From the NCBI GenBank assembly GCA_963991165.1, contig CAXDOW010000031.1, positions 1 to 18,417 on the forward strand: a stretch of DNA of 18,417 nt, read 5' to 3'. The translations under genes were made by a program, and so were the position numbers. This stretch comes from GCA-2862585 sp963991165. GTDB lineage: Bacteria; Bacteroidota; Bacteroidia; Flavobacteriales; UBA7312. Below are positions 1 to 6,038 of this stretch, piece by piece (position 1 is the stretch's first letter; each line of letters starts with the position of its first letter). The notes under the pieces are model-generated. The model did not search any database. It saw only the letters and a list, made by a program, of their open reading frames with translations, and was not told where the DNA came from.

Positions 1-54
1 ATTTATTAATTGAAGGTCTTCCTTTGCCTTTTCTGTCAATTTTTTATTTACCAA
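1..54 (-). CDS. Possible 5' end of a cut-off gene, perhaps an ECF-type sigma factor
   Basis: An open minus-strand frame leaves the window at base 1. Starting from TTG at 54-52 or 39-37 it reads LVNKKLTEKAKEDLQLIN. There is no ATG in this frame between the upstream stop and the edge. The first candidate start overlaps the glycosyltransferase stop codon, as in a coupled operon. The phrase LTEKAKEDLQLIN resembles, from memory, the N-terminus of a Bacteroidota ECF sigma factor family (Lt.KAk.Dy.Lv..a...). With fewer than 20 residues visible, both the gene and the family are guesses. It could also be non-coding sequence that happens to be open. Confidence 0.3.
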   Translation of the reverse strand, partial: MVNKKLTEKAKEDLQLIN

Positions 55-1148
55 AACCGTCTTCTTGTAAAGATTCTGTTGAGCATAAATATAATGTAAA
101 ATGCGCTAACCAAAAATTCAAAAACAGGAAAGAGGTAAATGAGATCAAACTCATCTATTTTTTTTAATACTGGTCGAGCTATTACTAATTGAACAAGTAA
201 TCGAACCGCAAATAAAATTAAAGCAAATATGACAAAATCACTTAAAAATAAAAGCACAATAAAGAGCAGCCAAAAACCTATCTGACTACTTGACCATAAG
301 CCCAACATCCATTGATGGTACGGTGAGTAATAAATGCCTGTGGTCAAATGCCTTGTTTTTTGTCGTATCCAAGAAGAAACCGTAGTTTTTGGTTCCGAAA
401 GTGTATGTGCACTAGCCATCAGACTTATGGCTGTATTGCTGGACGTACTGACTTCTTTCACAAATAAGTCGTCATCACCAGAAGCAATATGAAGGTGAGA
501 AGCAAAGCCTTTATTGTCGAAAAATAAAGATTTTTTATAGGCCAAATTTCTCCCAACTCCCATGTATGCCTTTCCTCTCAAAGCAAATGAAAAATACTGT
601 AAAGCAACCAGAAAGGTATCAAAACGAATCAATTTGTTGAGAAGTCCTTTTTTCTTATAATATCCACCATAACCCAACACCATGTCTTTTCGATTAAAAT
701 GCTGAACCATGGATTGTATCCAATACTTATCTTTTGGAAGACAATCGGCGTCAGTGAGTAACAAATAGTCGTATTTGGAAGCTTTTATTCCTAATGTTAA
801 AGCAAATTTTTTACCCAACCCCTTTTTAATGTCGTTGGTGATATTGACTATTTTTATCTTGGGATGATGCTCCCATTGCTTAAATATGAAAGGAGTATCG
901 TCAGTGGACTGATCGTTTACTAATACAATTTCATAAGTTGCATAGTCTTGTTGTAATAATTGTTCTATTAACTGTTGCCAATACTGAGCTTCATTGTAAC
1001 CACAGATAACTATGGATATTGGTTCTTGAAATTGTTCCCTATATTCCTTATGGGTGGACAAGGGTAGAAATATGAACAGGTAAAAGTAAATCTGCACAAG
1101 AACAATCAGCGAAAAAAACAGGAAAATATAAAACGCCAAGCCAAACAT
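48..1148 (-). CDS. Membrane-anchored family 2 glycosyltransferase
   Basis: A 366-residue GT-A fold glycosyltransferase predicted to move a sugar from a nucleotide donor at the cytoplasmic face of the inner membrane. Acceptor and product cannot be told from sequence. An N-terminal membrane segment (about residues 5-30) precedes the GT2 core: SIVICGYNE near 45, VLVNDQSTDD near 75-84, the metal/nucleotide DxD motif D133-A-D135, GDDD at 224-227 and a QxxRxx-like element (RQKTRH, 262-267). Two or three membrane helices follow (about 288-325 and 338-357), then an Arg-rich tail. This layout is common in processive or polyprenyl-linked GT2 enzymes. The frame extends upstream to a TTG at 1163, but I prefer the ATG at 1148 because it places the hydrophobic segment at the N-terminus. 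No convincing promoter is visible upstream. It is divergent from tgt. Confidence 0.85.
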   Translation of the reverse strand: MFGLAFYIFLFFSLIVLVQIYFYLFIFLPLSTHKEYREQFQEPISIVICGYNEAQYWQQLIEQLLQQDYATYEIVLVNDQSTDDTPFIFKQWEHHPKIKIVNITNDIKKGLGKKFALTLGIKASKYDYLLLTDADCLPKDKYWIQSMVQHFNRKDMVLGYGGYYKKKGLLNKLIRFDTFLVALQYFSFALRGKAYMGVGRNLAYKKSLFFDNKGFASHLHIASGDDDLFVKEVSTSSNTAISLMASAHTLSEPKTTVSSWIRQKTRHLTTGIYYSPYHQWMLGLWSSSQIGFWLLFIVLLFLSDFVIFALILFAVRLLVQLVIARPVLKKIDEFDLIYLFPVFEFLVSAFYIIFMLNRIFTRRRFW

Positions 1149-1220
1149 CCTACAATGATACAATAATTGAGATGAATGGTTAATGTATTTTTGAGTCTAG
1201 CTTATGGTTTTTAAAAGGCA

Positions 1221-1253
1221 TTGATTAATAATATACGGACTTGACTATCTTTG
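1221..1253 (+). promoter_or_regulatory. Predicted promoter of the tgt operon (Bacteroidota type)
   Basis: TTG at 1221-1223 and TATCTTTG at 1246-1253 are separated by 22 bases. This fits the Bacteroidota primary-sigma consensus TTG-N17-23-TAnnTTTG. The -7 box lies 14 bases before the tgt ATG, so the leader would be very short. A second box, TATTTTTG at 1186-1193, has a TTG 16 bases upstream and could be a weaker upstream promoter. Confidence 0.65.
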
Positions 1254-1267
1254 GCAAAAATTAGTGA

Positions 1268-2398
1268 ATGAAATTTAAGCTACTAAAAACCGATGAATCG
1301 TCCAGAGCACGATTGGGCCAACTGACTACGGCTCATGGTTCTATAGAAACTCCCATCTTTATGCCTGTTGGAACGGCCGCTACCGTAAAAGGGGTTCATC
1401 AGCACGAGATAGAGCACGATACTCAAGCTCATATCATTCTTGGCAACACTTATCATTTATATTTACGTCCTGGATTGGAGGTATTAGAAAAAGCTGGTGG
1501 TTTGCATCACTTTATGAATTGGCAAAAACCTATTCTGACTGACAGTGGAGGCTATCAAGTTTACTCGCTATCAGGTCAACGAAAAATTAAAGAAGAAGGC
1601 GTTAAGTTTCAGTCTCATATTGATGGCTCATACCATCTTTTTACCCCCGAAAATGTGATGGATATTCAACGTACTATTGGTGCGGATATCATTATGGCAT
1701 TTGACGAATGCACCCCCTATCCTTGTGATTATAATTATGCCAAAAAATCTATGCACATGACCCATCGTTGGTTAAAACGCTGTTGCCAACAGTTTGACAC
1801 CACCCAAGGCAAGTACGGATATGAACAGAGTTTATTTCCGATTGTTCAGGGAAGTGTTTACAAAGATTTAAGAAAACAATCGGCAGAACAAATTGCCTCC
1901 TTTGATAGAGAAGGAAATGCCATTGGTGGGTTGTCTGTTGGCGAGCCACACGATTTGATGTACGAAATGACCGATATTGTTTGTCAAGTCCTCCCTGGCG
2001 ACAAACCACGCTATTTGATGGGGGTTGGCACGCCAACTAATTTGCTCGAAAACGTAGCTTTGGGGGTCGATATGTTCGATTGTGTTATGCCCACTAGAAA
2101 TGCTCGAAACGGTATGTTGTTTACCAGTCAGGGAACCATCAATATTAAGAATAAAAAATGGGCTGACGACTTTTCTGTCATAGACGAACACGGAACCTCA
2201 TTTGTCGACTCGTTTTATACTAAAGCTTATTTACGACACCTATTCTCGGTCAACGAATTGTTAGGCAAGCAAATTGCCACTCTACACAATATTCGCTTTT
2301 ATCTTTGGTTAATGGAAGAAGCACGACAACATATTCGTGAAGGGACGTTTACTAATTGGAAAAATTCGATGGTAACAAAACTAGACAGACGTTTGTAA
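1268..2398 (+). CDS. tgt: tRNA-guanine(34) transglycosylase, zinc-ligand-less form
   Basis: Exchanges guanine 34 in the anticodon of GUN tRNAs for the queuosine precursor preQ1. At 376 residues it is full length. LTDSGGYQV (90-98) holds the catalytic Asp92. IVQGS (192-196) and GGLSVGE (220-226) line the base-binding pocket. DMFDCVMPTR (268-277) holds the nucleophile Asp271. The classical bacterial enzyme binds structural zinc through CxCxxC and a later His. Here the equivalent positions are Gly309, Ser311 and Asp314, and only the His in ATLHN (His340) remains. The catalytic half is intact, so I infer an active enzyme. I recall the same loss in other Bacteroidota Tgt proteins. The stop codon directly abuts the next gene's ATG, so the two are an operon. 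Confidence 0.97.
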   Translation: MKFKLLKTDESSRARLGQLTTAHGSIETPIFMPVGTAATVKGVHQHEIEHDTQAHIILGNTYHLYLRPGLEVLEKAGGLHHFMNWQKPILTDSGGYQVYSLSGQRKIKEEGVKFQSHIDGSYHLFTPENVMDIQRTIGADIIMAFDECTPYPCDYNYAKKSMHMTHRWLKRCCQQFDTTQGKYGYEQSLFPIVQGSVYKDLRKQSAEQIASFDREGNAIGGLSVGEPHDLMYEMTDIVCQVLPGDKPRYLMGVGTPTNLLENVALGVDMFDCVMPTRNARNGMLFTSQGTINIKNKKWADDFSVIDEHGTSFVDSFYTKAYLRHLFSVNELLGKQIATLHNIRFYLWLMEEARQHIREGTFTNWKNSMVTKLDRRL

Positions 2399-3475
2399 AT
2401 GCAAAAATTAGACTGGTATATCATGAAGAAATTTTTAGGGACATTTTTTTTCTCTATTTCTCTGATACTATTGGTGGTAGTGGTGTTTGATTTTTCTGAA
2501 AAAATTGACGACTTCATCGAAAAGTCAGCTCCTGTCAAAGATATCCTGTTTAGCTATTACCTCAATTTTATCCCCTACTTTGGTAACCTTTTTAGTCCAT
2601 TATTTACCTTTGTAGCAGTAGTATTTTTTACTTCGAAAATGGCTAGTAATACTGAAATTATTTCCATACTAGCTAGTGGAGTTAGCTTTAATAGAATGTT
2701 ACGCCCTTTTTTAATCTCGGCAGCGACCTTGGCCGTCTTATCTTTTGTACTAGGAAATTTTATCATTCCGCCAGCCAATGAAAACCGATTGCAATTCGAA
2801 AATACCTACATAAAGAACCCCTACCAAAACAGGGATAAAGATATTCATATGCAAATTAGCCCAGGAGAATTTATCTATGTTCAATCCTACAACACTAAAC
2901 GAAATATTGGCTATCGATTTTCATTAGAAAAATTCGACAATCAGGAGTTAAAAGAAAAACTAATCACGAACTATGTTCAGTGGAACGAAGGTACCAAAAA
3001 CTGGACAGCTTATGATTACTTTAAACGTAGTATTAACTATCTTAACGAAGAAATAGAACAAGGGGATTCGTTGACACTTACTATCAATCTATCGCCTGAC
3101 GACTTCAACCAACGCAGAAGCAATGTTGAAACTATGAATTTTTTTCAACTAAATAACTTTATCAGAGAAGAAAAACTAAAGGGGTCAAAACATTTAGTTT
3201 TTCATATTATTGAACAACAAAAACGTTTTGCGTTTCCATTTGCAACCATCGTACTGACATTAGTGGCAGTAGCTATGGCCTCACGAAAAATTAGAGGCGG
3301 TATTGGACTTCACTTGGGTTTGGGATTGCTTATTTGTTTCGCCTACATCCTTTTTATGCAAGTATCCACCACTTTTGCTACCAATGGCGATTTATCACCT
3401 GTTTTGGCGGTTTGGATACCTAATTTTTTATTTACCATTTTGGGCATTTACCTACTTAAAAAGGCCCCTAAATAG
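2399..3475 (+). CDS. LptF/LptG family permease (YjgP/YjgQ), LPS export
   Basis: Inner-membrane half of the LptB2FG transporter, which extracts lipopolysaccharide from the inner membrane and feeds it to the periplasmic bridge. The 358 residues have the family layout. Three N-terminal helices (about 14-31, 55-78 and 99-122) are followed by a periplasmic beta-jellyroll region (about 130-260) and three C-terminal helices (about 277-295, 302-322 and 331-353). The opening DWYIMKKFLGTF and the later SRKIRGGIGLHLGLGL are typical. Bacteroidota carry two such paralogues, and I cannot say whether this one plays the LptF or the LptG role. It starts on the base after the tgt stop and must be co-transcribed with tgt. 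Its 3' end overlaps the convergent mazG by 8 bases. Confidence 0.93.
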   Translation: MQKLDWYIMKKFLGTFFFSISLILLVVVVFDFSEKIDDFIEKSAPVKDILFSYYLNFIPYFGNLFSPLFTFVAVVFFTSKMASNTEIISILASGVSFNRMLRPFLISAATLAVLSFVLGNFIIPPANENRLQFENTYIKNPYQNRDKDIHMQISPGEFIYVQSYNTKRNIGYRFSLEKFDNQELKEKLITNYVQWNEGTKNWTAYDYFKRSINYLNEEIEQGDSLTLTINLSPDDFNQRRSNVETMNFFQLNNFIREEKLKGSKHLVFHIIEQQKRFAFPFATIVLTLVAVAMASRKIRGGIGLHLGLGLLICFAYILFMQVSTTFATNGDLSPVLAVWIPNFLFTILGIYLLKKAPK

Positions 3476-4232
3476 ATTTTGCTTCGTTCCACCAAACGTC
3501 CATTTCTGAAAGTGACAAATTAGAGATATCAAGTCCTTTTTGTGCTATCTTTTTTTCCATATACTGAAACCGTTTAACAAATTTTTTGTTTGTTTTTTCT
3601 AAGGCATCTTCTGGATTGACAGATATAAAGCGAGCGTAGTTTATCAAAGAAAACAACAAATCACCAAACTCTTCCTGGGTATTTTCCACATGTCCGTTTT
3701 GTACTTCATACTTAAGTTCTTCCATCTCCTCCTGTACTTTTTGCCACACCTGTTTTTGATCATCCCAATCGAAGCCCACTCCACGTGCTTTTTCTTGTAT
3801 TCGGATGGCTTTAACCATTGCTGGTAATGAGGTTGGAACACCTTCCAACACTGATTGTTTTCCTTCCTTTAACTTTAATTTTTCCCAATTGGCCTTAACT
3901 TCTTCCTCATTCTGTACTTCTACATCTCCATAAATATGTGGATGTCGATGAACTAGCTTGTCACAAATTCCATGGAGAACGTCAGTAATGTCAAAAGATT
4001 TACTTTCAGATGCAATTTTGGCGTAAAAAACCAAATGAAGCATGATGTCGCCCAGTTCTTTTTTAATTTCTTGCATGTCCTTTTCAACTATGGCATCGGA
4101 TAATTCATAAATTTCTTCTATTGTCAGATATCGTAAACTGTCTATTGTTTGCTTTTTGTCCCATGGGCATTTTTCTCGAAGATCATCCATGATGTTCAAG
4201 AGGCGTTCAAAAGCAAGTAGTCGTGCGTCCAT
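3468..4232 (-). CDS. mazG: Nucleoside triphosphate pyrophosphohydrolase MazG
   Basis: Hydrolyses (deoxy)nucleoside triphosphates to monophosphate and pyrophosphate, a house-cleaning role that can also affect alarmone levels. The 254 residues match the two-domain cellular MazG. After LREKCPWDKKQT (18-29), the first MazG metal site is E39-E40-x-x-E43 paired with E59-x-x-D62. The second domain has EEMEEL (168-173) with E188-x-x-D191 in EEFGDLLF. KARGVGFDW (148-156) is the usual inter-domain signature. The ATG at 4232 gives the expected N-terminus. The gene has its own promoter, interleaved with that of the divergent small gene, and ends 8 bases inside the convergent permease gene. Confidence 0.95.
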   Translation of the reverse strand: MDARLLAFERLLNIMDDLREKCPWDKKQTIDSLRYLTIEEIYELSDAIVEKDMQEIKKELGDIMLHLVFYAKIASESKSFDITDVLHGICDKLVHRHPHIYGDVEVQNEEEVKANWEKLKLKEGKQSVLEGVPTSLPAMVKAIRIQEKARGVGFDWDDQKQVWQKVQEEMEELKYEVQNGHVENTQEEFGDLLFSLINYARFISVNPEDALEKTNKKFVKRFQYMEKKIAQKGLDISNLSLSEMDVWWNEAKSI

Positions 4233-4250
4233 TTTTTTGTCAATTTTTTA

Positions 4251-4283
4251 CAAAAGTAGCACATCAAATTCATACCTTTGCAA
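4251..4283 (-). promoter_or_regulatory. Predicted mazG promoter
   Basis: On the minus strand, TTG (4283-4281), 22 bases, then TACTTTTG (4258-4251) match TTG-N-TAnnTTTG. The -7 box ends 18 bases before the mazG ATG. The TTG lies beyond the -7 box of the divergent small gene, so the two promoters interleave. Confidence 0.6.
4273..4280 (+). promoter_or_regulatory. Predicted -7 box of the small NqrM-like gene
   Basis: TACCTTTG matches the TAnnTTTG -7 consensus and lies 18 bases before the ATG at 4299. No TTG is found at the usual -33 distance, so only half of the promoter is supported. Confidence 0.5.
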
Positions 4284-4298
4284 CTAATCATTACAGAA

Positions 4299-4499
4299 AT
4301 GGAAGTTTTTCTTTTAGCAACTTTTTTGTTAGCCATTGGCATGGCAGGTATTGCCATTAAAATTTTGGTAAAAAAAGATGGTAAGTTTTCTGGAACGTGT
4401 GCTAGTAATAGCCCATTCTTAAATAAAGACGGAGAAAATTGTGGTTTTTGTGGAGCCACACCAGAAGAACAATGTAAAAAGGAAACGGTCTCTAATTGA
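4299..4499 (+). CDS. Small single-helix protein with four cysteines, NqrM-like candidate
   Basis: A 66-residue protein with an N-terminal membrane helix (about residues 3-24) followed by a soluble tail with four cysteines: Cys34 in SGTCAS, Cys48 and Cys51 in NCGFCG, and Cys59 in EQCKK. The frame could open at TTG 4278, but the ATG at 4299 is preferred because it follows a -7 box at normal distance and puts the helix at the N-terminus. Homologues are widely annotated in Flavobacteria as 'membrane or secreted protein' (from memory). Size, topology, a G[ST]C motif after the helix and a later Cys cluster recall NqrM (DUF539), which helps install the NqrD/NqrE iron centre and in Vibrio follows nqrA-F and apbE. 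Here the gene converges on apbE, overlapping its end by 8 bases, close to the nqr operon. The NqrM assignment is inference; that the gene is real is much surer. Confidence 0.8.
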   Translation: MEVFLLATFLLAIGMAGIAIKILVKKDGKFSGTCASNSPFLNKDGENCGFCGATPEEQCKKETVSN

Positions 4500-5487
4500 T
4501 AATCATTTCTTCAAAACCCTCCGAATACCAAGTCTGCCATTCCATATCGTCGTTGGTGTAAATCAACATACATTCAATGTCATTGCGAGATGCTAAAAAC
4601 TGTTGAGTCTCTTCCACTCCCATAACCATAAAGGCAGTAGCATAAGCATCGGCCATCATGCATTGGTCGGTAATGACCGTTGCACTCAATAAGGAATGAT
4701 TGACAGGAAATCCCGTCTTTGGATGAATAGTATGTGAATATAACTTTCCATCTTTTTCATAAAACCGTCTGTAATTTCCTGATGTTGCCAACGATTGGTG
4801 ATGTAAAGTGACTTTAACTTGAAAACGATCATTCTTATTTATGTCATTAGTCGGCTTATCGATCCCTACAATCCATTTTTTCCCTCTAGAACTAAGTCCA
4901 CTTGCTCGAAGTTCTCCTCCGACTTCTACAAGGTAGTCCGAGATGTGTTTTGATTCTAAAAAACGAGCTATCACATCAACGGTATATCCTTGTGCTATGG
5001 CATTAAAATCAAACGATAATTGCTGAGAGTTTGATATCAAACTATCATTGTTTAGAAATACTTTTTTATACCCTACTTGTTGTGTTAATTGAACGATTTG
5101 TAAGGAGTCTATATTCTGTTGGACTTTGTCGGGACCAAATCCCCAGGCACGAACCAAAGGAGCCACAGTACAGTCAAACAAGCCATTCGTTTGTGACGAA
5201 ACAACTTGTGAGGCCTTGAACACGTTAACAAAGTGATTATCAAGAACAACTGTTGTATCTCCATTATTGACATGGCTAATAATAGAATAAGGAACATAGG
5301 TAGAAAGCGAACTATCGATTTCTAAAAATAAGCTGTCTATTTGATGATGATAATCCTTAGCAGAATCGCTCATATATTTGATACTATAAGAAGTACCTTG
5401 AGCAAAACCAAAATTTGAAACCAACGATTGTCTATTGCTTTCACAAGAAAGAAAGAAAATAGAACATAGAATAAAGGCGTATTTCAT
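4492..5487 (-). CDS. apbE: FAD:protein FMN transferase ApbE, lipoprotein
   Basis: Transfers FMN from FAD to a threonine of target proteins in the periplasm. The targets here should be NqrB and NqrC, encoded about 3-5 kb away. The 331 residues begin with a lipoprotein signal (MKYAFILCSIFFLSC, lipid-accepting Cys15), so the enzyme is probably tethered to a membrane. Family motifs are present: FDCTVAPLVRAWGFG (104-118), FDFNAIAQGYTVD (159-171), VGGELRASG (189-197), ATSGNYR (234-240), HTIHPKTGFPV (252-262), and the metal-binding DAYATAFMVMG (280-290). The length is normal. It has its own promoter only 4 bases before the ATG. That box belongs to a palindromic element also found upstream of nqrA, which suggests joint expression with the complex. 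Confidence 0.96.
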   Translation of the reverse strand: MKYAFILCSIFFLSCESNRQSLVSNFGFAQGTSYSIKYMSDSAKDYHHQIDSLFLEIDSSLSTYVPYSIISHVNNGDTTVVLDNHFVNVFKASQVVSSQTNGLFDCTVAPLVRAWGFGPDKVQQNIDSLQIVQLTQQVGYKKVFLNNDSLISNSQQLSFDFNAIAQGYTVDVIARFLESKHISDYLVEVGGELRASGLSSRGKKWIVGIDKPTNDINKNDRFQVKVTLHHQSLATSGNYRRFYEKDGKLYSHTIHPKTGFPVNHSLLSATVITDQCMMADAYATAFMVMGVEETQQFLASRNDIECMLIYTNDDMEWQTWYSEGFEEMIIN

Positions 5488-5491
5488 TTTG

Positions 5492-5507
5492 CAAAATTAT
5501 ACATTTG
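5492..5507. promoter_or_regulatory. Bidirectional palindromic promoter element between apbE and the DUF1801 gene
   Basis: CAAAATTATACATTTG fits the palindrome CAAAnnTATAnnTTTG. Read on the minus strand it gives TAATTTTG (5499-5492), a -7 box 4 bases before the apbE ATG. Read on the plus strand it gives TACATTTG (5500-5507), a -7 box 24 bases before the ATG at 5532. No TTG lies at the -33 distance on either side. Extended to 18 bases (5491-5508), it matches 11944-11961 upstream of nqrA at 17 positions. It could be two fused promoters, a regulator site, or both. Confidence 0.5.
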
Positions 5508-5531
5508 TAAGATTAAAAAATAGTTATTGAC

Positions 5532-5999
5532 ATGAAAATTGAAGCAAATTCAGTAGAAGAATATTTCCAAAATATTTCTGATGAAAGAAAACAAGCTATG
5601 ACCAAGCTTAGAAATATTATCAATAGTAACCTTCCTGATGGTTATAAAGAAGTATTAGGTTACGGTATGCCGAGTTGGGTGGTGCCACACACTTTATATC
5701 CGGCTGGTTATCATTGTACCCCACAATTACCACTTCCTTTTATGAGTTTGGCCTCCCAAAAACGATTCATTGGCCTATACCATATGGGTATTTATTCTGA
5801 TAACAAATTACTCGATTGGTGGAAAACTCACTATTACCAACATTGCACCAAAAAATTAGACATGGGAAAAAGCTGTATTAGACTCAAGTATTTGGACGAT
5901 ATTCCATTTGAATTAATAGCCGAATTATGTCAAAAAATACCAGTAGACAAATGGATTGACACGTACGAGAGTAGCGTGAAGAATCAACGAAAAAGTTAA
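5532..5999 (+). CDS. DUF1801 domain protein (YdhG-like), function unknown
   Basis: A 155-residue soluble protein of the DUF1801 / YdhG family, in the YjbR-CyaY-like superfamily. The N-terminal SVEEYFQNISDERKQAMTKLRNII and the VLGYGMPSW stretch (about residues 42-50) are characteristic. The rest has the expected aromatic strand KRFIGLYHMGIYS and a helical end. No catalytic residues, signal peptide or membrane segments are visible, and no biochemical role can be assigned. The gene lies between apbE and the end of the nqr operon but on the opposite strand, so it is not part of that operon. It converges on nqrF with a 39-base gap that holds no convincing terminator. Confidence 0.9.
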   Translation: MKIEANSVEEYFQNISDERKQAMTKLRNIINSNLPDGYKEVLGYGMPSWVVPHTLYPAGYHCTPQLPLPFMSLASQKRFIGLYHMGIYSDNKLLDWWKTHYYQHCTKKLDMGKSCIRLKYLDDIPFELIAELCQKIPVDKWIDTYESSVKNQRKS

Positions 6000-6038
6000 G
6001 AAAAGTCGAAAAAACTTAAAAAAAGAGTAGTTTGTTTA

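Noticed and set aside
1749..2191. Minus-strand open frames inside tgt
   Set aside because: They are shadows of a confidently identified gene, with no recognisable domain, promoter or start context.
6000..6038. Hairpin terminator between the DUF1801 gene and nqrF
   Set aside because: Only a 4-bp AAGT/ACTT stem can be drawn; the A-rich run is not a terminator by itself.
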